Origin: Rhabdophis nuchalis
Taxonomy: Eukaryota; Chordata; Lepidosauria; Squamata; Natricidae
Length of the DNA stretch: 64,000 bases
Direction of reading: 5' to 3'
Assembly: GCA_039707465.1 (NCBI GenBank)
Contig: CM077644.1
Span: forward strand, 185,677,462 to 185,741,461
Part shown: positions 39,685 to 51,807 of the stretch, in pieces
Layout of the letters: every line of letters begins with the position of its first letter
How positions within the stretch are numbered: the stretch's first letter is position 1
The notes under the pieces: generated by a model
The model's input: only the letters and a program-made list of their open reading frames with translations
Databases searched by the model: none
What the model was told of the DNA's origin: nothing
Program-made: the position numbers and the translations under genes

Positions 39685-40842
39685 CTAGTAGTCCTTCACT
39701 TATGACTATTTGTTCAATGACCGTTCAAAATTACAACATGATGAATGAAACATGACCACTGGCACTTATTTGTGCCAGTGGTGGGATTCAAATTTTTTTA
39801 CTACTGGTTCTGTGGGCATGGCTTGGCGGGCTTGGCATGGCAGGGGAAAGATACTGTAAAATCTCCATTCCCTCCCCAATCCAGGGGAAGGTTATTGCAA
39901 AATCCCCATTTCCTTCCAATCAGCTGGGACTCGGGAGTCAGAGGATAGATGGGGGCAGAGGCAGTCAGAGATGGTATTTACTGGTTCTCTGAACTGCTCA
40001 AAATTTCCACTACTGGTTCTCCAGAACTGGTCAGAACCTGCTGAATACCATCTCTGATTTGTGCCGAATGTTATGGCTGCTGAAGTGCCCCAGTGATTAT
40101 GTGATAAAACCTCAATTGTTTGGCAGTCTTTTCACAACATGACTGCATGGGCACTGAAACGTCCATTTACTTATCTCGCCCCACCATCCTAGCCACCAAC
40201 CCAGATCACCACAACTGGGAAGCCCAGGCCTGCTCCTAGCCCCTTCAGGCCTGAAAGGCCTTGGCCAGTTACAGGACCCATTGGTTTGCACAAACTGCCT
40301 CACAACCTCACAGGTTTTTCAGCAGTGGTTAGCAGAAAACACTCACTCAAGAAGTGTAGCCTTCCTGAGACTGCTTCCTGCCATTTTGTACATAAGCACC
40401 ATCTTCGCAATTGTTCAGAAGGCTCCTTCACCAAATTTCCCGAAGGAGTCTTTTAAATGATCGCATGAATGGTGCCCACATGCAGAATGGCACAAGATGG
40501 CCTTGGTAAGACTGCACCTTGCGATAGATAGGACATACCTGTCAGCAGCTGCAGAAAACATGCAGAAGGGGTGCAACCTATGCTTGCTAGGCGGGCCCTG
40601 TAGCTGCCCAAGGCCTCCTGGGCCACAGCAGATTTCTGCATGCTGGTGGGCCCTATATCCTACGCACACACACACACACACCCCCCACTCCATGCTTCTG
40701 ATTCCATCCACTTAATGACTCATGAGATCGCTTACTGACAACCAGAAATGTAGTCATTGTGCAAAATGGTCATGTAACATCTGCTTGCTCAGTGACTAAG
40801 ATTCCAGTCTCAGTTGTAGTTGCAAGTCAAGAACTTCCTATG
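39685..40842. mobile_element. Mariner-type MITE, long variant, with nested hAT
   Basis: The left end CTAGTAGTCCTTCACTTA and right end ...GTCAAGAACTTCCTATG are inverted, each next to TA. The interior differs from the short copies and is GC-richer, with a small CA repeat near 40661-40680. A hAT MITE (39776-40056) is inserted near its left end. Confidence 0.65.
39776..40056. mobile_element. hAT MITE, GGTTCG-type family, copy 3
   Basis: The ends are CAGTGGTGGGATTC and ...GAATACCATCTCTG. The exact 8-bp TSD atttgtgc lies at 39768-39775 and 40057-40064. The interior is clearly homologous to 22029-22255. Nested in a mariner-type MITE. Confidence 0.88.
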
Positions 40843-41601
40843 TATGCAAAATGTTTATTTTTAAATCTAGCTATGCATACTACAAAATTTTAAAATACAT
40901 CAAGTATAAATGTTGAAACGTAAAATTTTGGCTTTTTTCTTGCTTTAATACAATTGCTGGTCATTCTGAAGGATATCAGATATTGAATTTGTTGGAGATG
41001 ATGAGGCTGAGCCTGAAGGAGGATGTTAAAGGTGTCATCAGTCATGAGTCCCTACGTACCCACATATTTGTAAGACCAACTCAGAAATATCTAAATCCAG
41101 CTCCTTTCTTAACTCCTGCTAATATCCGTTGACCATTAGTAGTTCAGATTCTTGTAGAGAGTTTAAGCTTGCAATTAATCTTTATACTCATTTGAACTGC
41201 TTGAATCTCCTGATTTCTCTGGTGCTTGACATAATTCAATAAATCTATTCTTTCATTCATAAGTGGTTGATAGTAAGGTATTACTTTTGAAATGATGGCA
41301 GGTTTCCAATTATAATACAATTCTAAAACGAGCCGACTAGATGGCTGTTGAAAGGAACTTTCACAAAGGAAGTTCTCCATTGGCTTTCCTCTAGCAAGAA
41401 TGCATGTTTCAAAAGCAACATTATTTTTCTTCAGAAATATATATATGCATTTATTTATTTATTAAGTTTATATACAGCTTAGTTCTCATATGTGGACTGG
41501 AGTGCTTCAGCTAGCTGACTGACATATTGAATGGCTGAAGCTTCTCTTCATAAGGAGGTATTGTGGGTTTATCAGAACATTGAGGCACATCCTCTGATAT
41601 A
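40843..41601. other. No gene seen
   Basis: AT-rich, unremarkable sequence between two mobile elements. Confidence 0.5.
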
Positions 41602-41910
41602 TACCGTATTTATCGGCGTATAACACGCACAGGCGTATAACACGCACCTTCATTTTAAGAGGGAAATTTCAGGGAAAAAATTTAAATTTCAAATAAAGAA
41701 CTTTGAAGCAAAATAAGGGTAGCTCAGAACTTTTTTTTATTAATATTATTACCACTTATAAGGTAAATAATGTAAAAGGACAGTAAAAGCAACTGTTTTA
41801 ACAAAGAAACTTGGATATTCTGTTTTTACAAAAGTTTACTCAGAAATCGCTATCCCCTCCCTTCCTGTCTCTCTCTGTCATTCTCTCTGTGTCTGTCAGA
41901 TTCTGATTCC

Positions 41911-41957
41911 CTTCCTCCCTCCCTCCCTCTCTCTCTCTCTTTCTCTCTCTCTCTCTG
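41911..41957. repeat. (CT)n-rich tract
   Basis: Polypyrimidine run inside E1, mirrored by the (AG)n tract at 42571-42610. Confidence 0.9.
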
Positions 41958-42570
41958 GCGGGTAGGCAGGAAAGCAAGCAAGGCGGCTGCGCTGTCTTCT
42001 TTTTCCCTGGCTTGGGATGGAGCGACCCGGCAGCCGGCTGGCCAAGGACCGCGTGAATGAATGACTGTTCAGGCATGCCTCTTCTCCGCCAGCAGCCCAC
42101 ACCGTCTCTGGCTAATCTCCGGGCAGCAGCCTGGCTCTGCCCCAGCGCCACTCGTCGCTTCTCGTCGCTGGAGGAAAGCGCAGGAATTCCTGGCCCTGCG
42201 CTTCCCGGCCGCTGGTTCCAGCAGCAGCAGGAGGAGGAGGAGGAGAAGGAGGAGGAGATGACGGCCCCGGAGGCACGGAGCTCTTCCCCGCGGCGGGCGC
42301 CTCCTTCTCCGCTGGCAGGTAGAGCAAGGTCGAGGGGCTTCCCCCCTTTCCCCACTTCCCGGCTCTTTCCAAACCCCGGGAGCTCGCCGAAGGGCGGCGG
42401 CGGTGGCGAAAGAGCCGGGAAGTGGGGAAGCCCCTCGACCTTGCTCTACCTGCCAGCGGAGAAGGAGGCGCCCGCCGCGGGGAAGAGCTCCGTGCCTCCG
42501 GGGCCGTCATCTCCTCCTCCTTCTCCTCCTCCTTCTCCAGCCGCCTTGCTTGCTTTCCTGCCTGCCCGCC

Positions 42571-42573
42571 AGA

Positions 42574-42610
<37 letters not shown>
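42571..42610. repeat. (AG)n-rich tract
   Basis: Purine run inside E1, the inverted partner of 41911-41957. Confidence 0.9.
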
Positions 42611-42817
42611 CGGACGGCCGCGGCGCTTCGCTGAGGGAAAAAGAAGACAGCGCAGCCGCCTTGCGAACGCGGATGACTTACTTCCGGGTCCACGGTTCCC
42701 GGGTCCATGTACCTTATATCGGCGTATAACACGCATATCGGCGTATAACACGCATACTTCATTTGCCCCCTATTTTCAGGGGGGGAAAGTGCATGTTATA
42801 CGCCGATAAATACGGTA

Positions 42818-44573
42818 CCCACATAAATCATAAAATACATTAACAAAAATAAATATTTCATCTACAGGCTGAACTGCTTCAGCTCAGACACAGATTTTTT
42901 TATGCAAGAAGGAAGCATCCCTATGTAAAATGTTTTATTCCTGCCTCTCAGGAACAATTAGTCACCATTTGCAATGCATGGAAGCTTACCCCATTTTGGT
43001 TTGTATTTATTTATAATTTAGAAAAAGAACTGATTTCAGTTGGGGCAATTGAGAAAAAAAACCTTATTCCCCATTCCCAACGCTTGTCATTTTCTGTTAG
43101 AAAAATCTGCCAACCCTGTAGTGCATGCCTCCAATAGAAAAAAAGGATACTCATCAATACTCTAGACTAGGGATCTGCAAAGTTGGCTCTTTTAAGACTG
43201 GTGGACTTCAATTCCCAGAATTCCCCAGCCATACCATTAAAAGAATGAATTTTATTGCTGGGTTTTAAAGAAGTAGACTCTGTAATCTGTACTCCATGCA
43301 ATACTGTGGGATCATCCAGCAGAGGTTGGGGGGGGGGGGCTGTAGGAGATTGGCAGTTTGAATTCAAAAGCAGCCATTCATGAAAACAAAGCCTTAAATC
43401 CTTTGCCTTCCTAAGAGTTAACAGAATGTTTTGACAAGGATTCCTCAGGCAGCAGGATTCTTACATGCTGCTAGAAGAGTAGAGGTTGTGTAGAAAGGAA
43501 AATGCAATAGATTTTACACTGTTGAATGTTTGGCCACAAGGCCTTCAGTGTTTTTGTCTGTCAAGATCAGTTAAAGGGCTTAAAGTTAACTATCTGTCAG
43601 GCATTAGTTGCCATGAAATACTTGTCATCCTTCATTCCCATGCACGAATGACAGTCTTTTCAGACAAGCGAATACAGAAAGCCATTTCCCCAAATACAAT
43701 TCCAGAACGGTAATTGTTTAATTATATGGTTGTCAGAACCATAAGTTCAAAACGTATAGGCAGACAGGTTTTCATGTTGTTTTCAGTGGAATGATTTCTA
43801 ATGGCAGAAAGAGAAGCTTTATTTTTCAACAGTCAGAAGAAATTACTGCTGATTTGTTTGGGAAACTTGTCTCCTTTTTCTGCCTTATTTCTGATATTCT
43901 CAGCTTGCAGGTCAAGGTGCATGCAAATGTGTCAGACAGGATTCCCAAACCTTCGCCACACAATAAATAAAAGCCAAAATGGTCTGGAGACTGGATGTAT
44001 GCATGTACAAATATATGATGAGACCTCTGACTGCTTGGAAGATTCAGACAAATTGTAACTAATGGGTGGGTTAAAACTCACAAATGGTCTGATTTTAGCA
44101 AAGTTCCACAATTTCCACTTTTATTGTTAGAGCAATCTTTTCAAGGCCATTTTTAAAAAATCAGTGGCGCCATAGGAAGAAAATAAGTAAAAGCCAAAAT
44201 AAAGCCAAACATAAAGAAATGGAAAGGATTTTATTATGTCTGCTTAAGAATATAATTTCAAAGATGCCTGAAAAATATTGTATTATAGTTTCAATAACCA
44301 AAACTACACTTTTGAAAAATGACATCGTTCCTTTTTCTCGCCCCAATGTTTCCCCAAGTTTTTCTATTTAAAAAAACTAATGAAGAATAAAACTAACTTT
44401 TTTTTATAGTTTTCCATGCAAAATCAGAGTAGCACATAAAGCTATTTTTAAAAACAGGGAAAGTATTATCAGAAAGCCACTTGATAATTTATGTGGATTG
44501 ATCTTTATGGGATGACAGATGCCAGGAAAACGCTTATAGCAGCACCAGCCTAAAACAGCTAAGATGTTAAGAA

Positions 44574-44575
<2 letters not shown>
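42818..44575. other. No gene seen; hAT fragment near 43170
   Basis: At 43168-43235 a block (TGGACTTCAATTCCCAGAAT) matches the arm of the 135-bp hairpin element at 16.1 kb. No right end or TSD was found. A G-run lies at 43328-43339. Confidence 0.5.

Positions 44576-44607
<32 letters not shown>
44576..44607. repeat. (TCTG)n microsatellite
   Basis: About eight perfect tetranucleotide units. Confidence 0.93.
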
Positions 44608-44608
<1 letters not shown>

Positions 44609-45168
44609 CCTATCTATGCTATCTTTTAATACTGCATTAACATCAACCTGCAGCCATATGTCATTGCCTTTTAAAATTTATTTTATAATAGATAAAGAAA
44701 AGGCAGAAGTAACATCTGAAAGGTAAAGAAGAAAATTTACTGAGCCAAAAATTATCGATAAAGAAACTTGTTAGGAACTATTCTATATATTAATAAGCTT
44801 TTTTAATTTTTTCAATTCGGAATCAAGCTTTTGGGAGAGTCTAAGTAAAATGTTTATTTTTATTGGGCAAAGATTATTATATGCAAACATAATGTTATGA
44901 TTATTTTATCCAAGTTTAATGCATTGCTACTGAAAGATGCAAGGGATTTTATATTAGAATATCTAAGACTACTTAGATATTCTAGTACACAACCCCATCA
45001 AAATACTTGTCACTTCAGATATTGTGCCACTTGGACATTAAAGGTGACAAAATACATTTACAGACTAAAATGTAGAAGAAAGAAAAAGAGAGGGAGGGAG
45101 CTGTCACCATTTGGATCTTGTCAGTTTCTCTCTCACGAATCAACTACTTTTAAGGATGTGTTTTCTGT

Positions 45169-45398
45169 GAAAGTAAAAGGTGAAGGTTTCCTTATTACTT
45201 GTATCTGACTCTAGGACCTGGTGCTTATCTACATTTTTGGGGGCCAAGGGAGCCAGCATTGTCCAAAGACAATTTCTGTGATCAGATGGCCAGCATGGCT
45301 ATATGTCAAAGACACTTGGAACACTTACCTTCTCACCAAAGTGGGAATTAATTTACTTGAATTTGCATGCTTTCGAACTGCTAGGTGTGCAGGGTATA
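45169..45398 (-). mobile_element. Sauria-like SINE, degraded, head missing
   Basis: Matches the body and tail of the SINE at 38533-38849 (GACTCTAGG..., CCAGCATGGCTATATGTCAAA, TTTCGAACTGCTAGG) but lacks the tRNA-like head. Direct repeats ttttctgt at 45161-45168 and 45399-45406 suggest a 5'-truncated insertion. Confidence 0.7.
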
Positions 45399-45406
45399 TT
45401 TTCTGT

Positions 45407-47220
45407 ATAGCATAGTAAATAAATAGTAAAACTCCAACATTATAGCCCAGAAATCTTCAGTGCTATTATTCAAAGAGAAATAAAGAGGTGCAGTGTTTTA
45501 CATTTTATTTTGCTTAATAAAATTATTATTTTGCTTTTAGTAAACTATGAGGAAAAAACGTGTTGGCATTTCAGTTCAGAACTAAACAAATCTGCCAATC
45601 ACTTTTCTTAACAGAAAGTAAGCACTATTTTACTAGTCATTGTGTGTTTTGGTTTGGGGTAGGGGTGTCTTTTATTGCAGTGTTTTAACATTGAAGTGAG
45701 AAATTCCAAAGTTCAAACAACCCTGGAAGCCCCATCTTCCCGACACAAAAGCTTTGCTTTCAAATCCCAAAGGCTACATGATAAATTGGAGATGGATGAT
45801 AGATAAATTAGATGAAAGGATATGCAATGAAAGAAAAACTGGCTTGCCACTATTTATTTGAAAAGTCGAGTACTCTAGGGTTGCAAAACCTCTTGCTTTT
45901 TAAATTTGAGAACATATCTTGAAAATGAATCCTCAGTAACAAAGGAAAATTCATCAAGCAGAATTACCTCCATTATATTCTCCTTCTACTGTGAACAGTC
46001 AGAAGCTAGCAGGAGTCAGATCCTAATATATGGTGGTCTACCTACTCTGTCATGAAACTTGCATATGATAATCTCATTTAATATATAAAATGTAAAAGTA
46101 GAGTTCTAGAAGAAGCGTGAGTCAAGTGAAACAAAGTGTCATTTATTTGTCAGAATTATGTCAGTTGTTTTCTCCTTAACAAAACATGCCATAAGCATCA
46201 CACTGGGAAGCAAAACAAGATTTTAGGTGAATTTTATTCTCTGTGAGTCTTTGCACTGGAAATGCTCTGTCTCGGGAATTTGTTAGCACAGCCATAGCCA
46301 ATTATTTCCCACCAATTAGCCACCTTTCTGTTCTGATGAATTGAAATTCTTGGGGAACCTAACTTACTTTAATCCAGTGCTAATAAAAGAACCCACAAGA
46401 AAAGGATAAGGACAAACTAAAATGCTGTTTAGATTAAATAGGAAGGGAAACTATTCATTAGTGTTCTATCTTCTGTACATTTATTGCTGCAGAACCTGAA
46501 ACTTTTACATCTGAACAAACTGCACAGAGATACAGAAAGTAGAATTCTTCTCAGAAAAGCGTGTAACTGAAATCCACAGATAAAAATTATCCAGTGTCTA
46601 ATGACCTTCCTGAAGGGCATTTTTCAACACTGACTTGAACAATTCCTCTAGGACAGTGATTCTTAGAGGGATTCTCAAACTGAGCTCGGATGTCTACCAG
46701 ATGGTCTGCTAAAATTTCCCGACTTTCACTGGCCAAAGTCAATTTGTTTTTTCAGCCTTGCCTCTGCATGCCATGATGATCAGCTGGCAAAAATATCCTT
46801 TATCACACTAGTTCCTATCTAACCATCTGTGTCAACTGTCACTCCCTTACATGAATGAAATTCTTAGTTAAATTTAGAATACTGACTTTTATTATAATAT
46901 TTTGGACTTTTATTATAATATTTTGGATTTTTTATAGTATTTTATAATACTATAAAAAGTAAAGAGCTTCTTGTGAGAGTCGGAATTATTTTTGGCTACC
47001 TTGGTTGTTAACAAAGATAAGCAATTTTATGATTTTAGAAACTGGACATAAGAGGAGACTAAAGATTCTAAGTAGAAGGGAAAAATACATGCCATGTTTT
47101 GGTGACAGTTGGGATTTACAAAATGATATTTACACATCATAATAGTGGAAATATTAAATGAGATCTTTGATCAATGGAGCAAAAAATTAGTAGCTACAAT
47201 ATCAACAGTGTCAATACTAA
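45407..47220. other. No gene seen
   Basis: AT-rich. A small perfect hairpin (TATAGTATTTTATAATACTATA) lies at about 46933-46956, next to a duplicated ACTTTTATTATAATATTTTG block near 46886-46924. Confidence 0.5.
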
Positions 47221-48599
47221 TACTGTGTTTCCCTGAAAATAAGACAGGTCTTATATTGTTTTTAAGCCACTAAATATGGCCTTGATCCTATAATTGGGGG
47301 GGGGGGTGTTATTTGTTTGGGATTGCCAGGTGGCTACTCTCTTGCGAGCGGGCACAGTCTCGGAGTTGAGCTGGGAACAGCCTTGGGTTTGAATGGCTGT
47401 GTTGCGCTGTCACGCTTGCGAGTAGCCGCCTGGCAACCCCCCTTCTTTCCAGCCATGCAGAGGTAGGGATATTCCAAAGGCACCCAGCTGTGGGAGCACC
47501 TGTTCGCCGCCCTCCAGCTCCTGCAACTCGGCACCTTTGGAATGCCCCTACCTCTGCATGGCTGGAGAGAATGTGCAGAGGGAGGGGTCATTGGTTGGGG
47601 GCATCGGGGGTCTTTCCCATCCATCCATCCTCCCTCCCTCCTCCTCCACTTCTTTTCCTTCTCCTCCTCCTTACACACATTATCCTCCTCCCTCCCTCCC
47701 TCCCAAATTTCAGGCCACCGCTGGAGCTCAGGCCATTCTACTTCCCAGCACGCGAGCGCAGCATGTGTGCGATGGTGGCGATGGCTGCAGCTACCGCTGT
47801 TAAAGGTTCTCCAAGCCCCCATCTGAAGCACGGCGGGAAGAGCAGGGCAGAATTAAAAGCAAACATAAAAAAAGCAAGGCGAGAGCGGCATTTGATTCCT
47901 CAGTTTGGAGAGCCCTATCACCATAGAGTGTACTCCCAGAACAGCAACTGCCGGAAGAAGGTTTTGATAGCTTTTGGGTCGTCAATGCTGAGCTCCTGGA
48001 CTTCGGCGCCCACCTCTTGTCCCCTTGATCTGGAGCTGCAGCAGAGCAGATCCAATTCTTTGTTCTTCTTCTCCTGCACCAACAAGATGGCAGCGATGGG
48101 GCTCTCCAAACTGAGGAATCAAATGCTGCTCTCGCCTCGCTTCTTTTATGTTTGCTCTTAATTCTGCCCTGCCCTTCCTGGGAAGCAGAATGGCCTGACC
48201 TCCAGCGGTGGCCTGAAATTTGGGAGGGAGGGAGGAAGATAATGTGTGTGAGGAGAACGAGAATGGAAAGAAGCGAAGGAGGAGGGAGGCAGAATGGATG
48301 GGGAAAGCCCCCAGATGCCCCCAACCAATGACTCCCCCCACTGCACATTCTCTCCAGCCATACAGAGCTTGGGGCATTCCGAAGGCACCAAGCCATGGGA
48401 GCTGGAGGGTGGCAAACAGGCACTCCCGCGGCTCGGCGCCTTCGGAATACCACTAGGTCGGCGAGTGGTGCTCTGCCTGGCTGGAGGGGGGGGATTGTCC
48501 AGGGGGCTTATTTTGGGGGGGTGAAATATTTTTGCCCACCCGAAATATGTGGCATGACCTTTGTTTCAGGCCATCTCGTATTTTCGGGGAAACATGGTA
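47221..48599. mobile_element. TA-target foldback element (E2), ~450-bp arms
   Basis: Ends TACTGTGTTTCCCTGAAAAT and ...TTTTCGGGGAAACATGGTA are inverted. Internal arms at about 47460-47925 and 48080-48455 are reverse complements over most of their length, including the pairs CAGGCCACCGCTGGAG / CTCCAGCGGTGGCCTG-like and TTTGATTCCTCAGTTTGGAGAG / its complement. ORFs on both strands (to 223 codons) are symmetry artefacts. Confidence 0.82.
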
Positions 48600-49159
48600 T
48601 CTGATTCAATGAATATTCAGTATTTAATGAATAAATTATTTCAAAAAGATGTCAATGAGGGAATGAGATTAGATCAAAAATATCTGACAGGGCTGAGAAA
48701 GTACTGAAAGTGGAATTACAAATAACAGGTCAAGAGAATGATTTGGAAAGTGATGCATTATGGGGTTCATAAAAGAAAATGGCTGAAATTTTAAAAACTA
48801 AACAGGAATTACAAATGACAGAGAGTAATCTTGAAAATGTTTTCTGATTGGACCTACACAAGAGGATTGTTATAAACTCTTGAACAAGTCTGTATGATGA
48901 GATAAAGAAAAATCGAACAGAAATATAATCCTACAATAAAATAAAGATTAAACTGCCAGAAATAAAAAGAAATATAAAATTGAGTTAATTGAAGTTAAAT
49001 AGAAATTTGCAACTCTACAGACTTTTAGATGAATGAGGGTTGAAAAACTGAGGTTTTACAGATTTGTTTATAGATAAGGGATAGAATATAGGATGAAGAC
49101 ACAACAATTTGTAAATTTATGGGCAAGAGGTTACTAAATTTGTCTATACGTAATGAAGA

Positions 49160-50452
49160 TTGGAAGACACCACTTTATACACCGTATTTTCAGAGTATAA
49201 GATGCACCTTCTCCCCCACACCAAAAAAGAGGGTGAATGCCGTCCCGGGCATAGCACCGAGACGGCATTGGTTGCGTTGGTGGATGATCTCTGGAGGGCC
49301 AGAGATGGGGGCTGTTCCTCCATCCTGGTTCTATTAGACCTCTCGGCGGCTTTCGATACCATCGACCATGGTATCTTATTGCATCGGCTGGGGGGGTTGG
49401 GGGTGGGAGGCACCGTTTTACGGTGGTTCTCCTCCTACCTCTCTGGCCGATCGCAATTTGTGTTGACGGGAGAGCAGAGGTCGACCTCAAGACCCCTCAC
49501 ATGTGGGGTGCCTCAGGAGTCGGTCCTCTCGCCTCTCCTGTTCAACACATATATGAAGCCGCTGGGCGAGATCATCCGTGGTTTTGGGGTAGAGTATCAT
49601 CTCTACGCTGATGATACTCAGCTGTATATATCTACCCCAAACCACCCCAACGATGCCGTAGCGGTGATGTGCCAGTGCCTGGAAACCGTGCGGATCTGGA
49701 TGGGAAGTAACGGACTCAGGCTCAACCCGACCAAGACTGAGTGGCTGTGGTTTCCGGCTGCCCGATTCAACCAGTTGATGCCATCTCTGGCCATAGGGGG
49801 CGAACATCTTGCCCCTGTGGATGGGGCGCACAACTTGGGTGTCCTCCTGGATACCCGGCTGTCCATGGAAGATCAAGTGACAGCCGTGGCCAGGAGGGCG
49901 TTTTACCAGGTTCGCCTGGTACGCCAGTTGCGCCCCCTATTGGATCGGGACGCCCTTCGCACAGTCACTCATGCTCTCGTGACATCCCGACTGGACTATT
50001 GTAACTCTCTCTACATGGGGCTCCCCTTGAGGTGCACCCGGAGGCTTCAGTTGGTCCAGAACGCAGCCGCGCGAGCAATAATGGGAACCTCTAGGTTTAC
50101 CCACGTAACACCGCTCTTGCGCGAGCTGCACTGGCTACCTGTCATCTTTCGGGTGCGCTTCAAGGTGTTAGTCATCATCTTCAAAGCGCTCCATGGCTCG
50201 GGACCTAGCTATCTGCGGGATCGGATCCTGCCCCATACATCCTCACGGCCGATTCGCTCCCACAGAGAGGGACTTCTCCGGGTGCCGTCCACTAGACTTT
50301 GTCAGCGGGCGACGCCCAGGGGAAAGGCCTTCTCTGTGGCGGGCCCAGCCCTCTGGAACGACCTTCCCCCCGATATTAGGACAACTACGGACCTCCGCTC
50401 CTTCCGTTTAAAATTAAAGACACATCTTTTTCGCCTGGCCGGCCTTGGGTAG
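49160..50452 (+). CDS. LINE reverse transcriptase fragment (L2 clade)
   Basis: 430 open codons; the first ~28 are host-element sequence, not L2. The RT blocks DLSAAFDTIDH, GVPQESVL (Gly of the usual GVPQGS replaced by Glu), YADDTQLY and the C-terminal LQLVQNAAARA are present. It is open over its remaining length, so a fairly young copy, but it lacks the front of the RT and all of the endonuclease and cannot be functional. Confidence 0.8.
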   Translation: MEDTTLYTVFSEYKMHLLPHTKKEGECRPGHSTETALVALVDDLWRARDGGCSSILVLLDLSAAFDTIDHGILLHRLGGLGVGGTVLRWFSSYLSGRSQFVLTGEQRSTSRPLTCGVPQESVLSPLLFNTYMKPLGEIIRGFGVEYHLYADDTQLYISTPNHPNDAVAVMCQCLETVRIWMGSNGLRLNPTKTEWLWFPAARFNQLMPSLAIGGEHLAPVDGAHNLGVLLDTRLSMEDQVTAVARRAFYQVRLVRQLRPLLDRDALRTVTHALVTSRLDYCNSLYMGLPLRCTRRLQLVQNAAARAIMGTSRFTHVTPLLRELHWLPVIFRVRFKVLVIIFKALHGSGPSYLRDRILPHTSSRPIRSHREGLLRVPSTRLCQRATPRGKAFSVAGPALWNDLPPDIRTTTDLRSFRLKLKTHLFRLAGLG

Positions 50453-50623
50453 TCTCTTCTAAGGTTAGGGGTTTTAGGGGTAGTTTTAGTTTAGTTTATG
50501 GGTTTTTAGCGCAGGACTAATTTAATTCATTTTTAATTTTGTATTCTGTCTGTGGTTTTATCTGTATTTTTAATTGCCTGTGCCCCGCCTCGAGTCCCTT
50601 TGGGGAGAGAGAGCGGGATATAA
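49244..50623 (+). mobile_element. L2 LINE, 5'-truncated, copy B
   Basis: Begins at the GHSTETALVALVDDLW part of the RT and runs to the 3' motif GGGGAGAGAGAGCGG plus ATATAAAATAAT. It is inside element E3. The tail grades into the long AAT/ATT tract at 50624-50810. Confidence 0.87.
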
Positions 50624-50810
<187 letters not shown>

Positions 50811-51807
50811 AAAATCTAGGTGCGTCTTATACTCCCAATGTAGCCTTACCCACCCGCCCCCACCCTTCAGCCTCCATGCGTCACATTTTTGGGTGGTTCC
50901 AGGCAGCAGGGATCCTCACTTCCACTCGGATTTTGATAACTAGCTTTTCAATTTAAAACAAACACTATCACCCTATACATATTTAACTGGAGAAGGGTGG
51001 GGTGGGGTTGGAGATGACTTTCATGGGGCAGACAAGGGACTTGGCACAAAAGGCTCCAGTCCCAAGATGCCCCTGTCTTCCTACCTATAACCATAGGCAT
51101 TGAAAGCCTGGCTTTCTCGCAACAAGGCCCAATAGAGGCGAAGCAGTCCTCCTGGACGCTGTCATCTCATAAGCAGGCTGCCCTGCGCCTTTGCTGCCTT
51201 GGTTGGAACCTGATTCCCAAAGCAGCCCTGGGAAGCGGGAGGTCAGGATTCGTTTAGCAAAGGGTGCTGCATAAAAGGCATAAGGCAATTGCCACTATCT
51301 CCACGGCCTGGAACGCCTTCCGCATGACTAGTTGAAGATCCACCACCCTCTTCCCTACATATTCATACAACAGGACAGCTTTATCATGGCAGCCATTCAA
51401 GCGGGTGGTGAACTGCCTCTGCTTCCGATTGTGCTCCATCTGGATGGGGAAGCTACCGTGTAGGGTGATAGGGCTTGTTTTAAATGGATAAAAAGCTTAT
51501 TAAAATCCGAGTGGAAGTGAGGATCCCCACTGCCTGGAATCACCCGAAAATGCAACACACGGAGGCGATGATGGTCTGTGGCAATCCCCGTAGCCTGATT
51601 GGGGGTATTCCACCTGCCAATCAGCTGCTCCTGTTGAATTAGGCTGCAATAATGTGCTGAACAGCGCTGACCTGACTGTTTGCTGTTTCCTGCAAGGTCA
51701 CAATGAATGCTGGTAGGCAGAGGCAGACAGTTTTTTTCTTGTTTTACTGCCCCAAAATTAAGGTGCATCTTATACTCTGGTGCCTCTTATACTTCGAAAA
51801 ATACAGT

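Larger units (their letters stand above)
41602..42817. mobile_element. TA-target foldback element with CCGTATTT termini (E1)
   Basis: Termini TACCGTATTTATCGGCG and ...CGCCGATAAATACGGTA are inverted. The motif CGGCGTATAACACGCA is repeated in tandem at both ends (41615-41648 and 42717-42755). The interior is extremely GC-rich with multiple inverted blocks: 42232-42368 pairs with 42408-42541 around a ~40-nt loop, and 41957-41984 pairs with 42541-42570. CT-rich and AG-rich tracts mirror each other. Long ORFs appear on both strands because of this symmetry and should not be read as genes. Confidence 0.8.

Noticed and set aside
41857..42666. Possible CpG-island promoter for SEMA4D
   Set aside because: The GC-rich block is bounded by transposon termini and explained by the element's palindromic core. 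No independent promoter evidence.
42057..42809. 250-codon plus-strand ORF, with a 216-codon minus-strand partner at 42112-42762
   Set aside because: Both lie in the palindromic core of a foldback element. Their similarity to each other comes from inverted symmetry, and the protein is low-complexity (Pro/Ser/Arg/Glu runs).
47490..48161. 223-codon ORF and its 217-codon opposite-strand partner at 47800-48453
   Set aside because: Same cause: long inverted arms of element E2. No domain signature.
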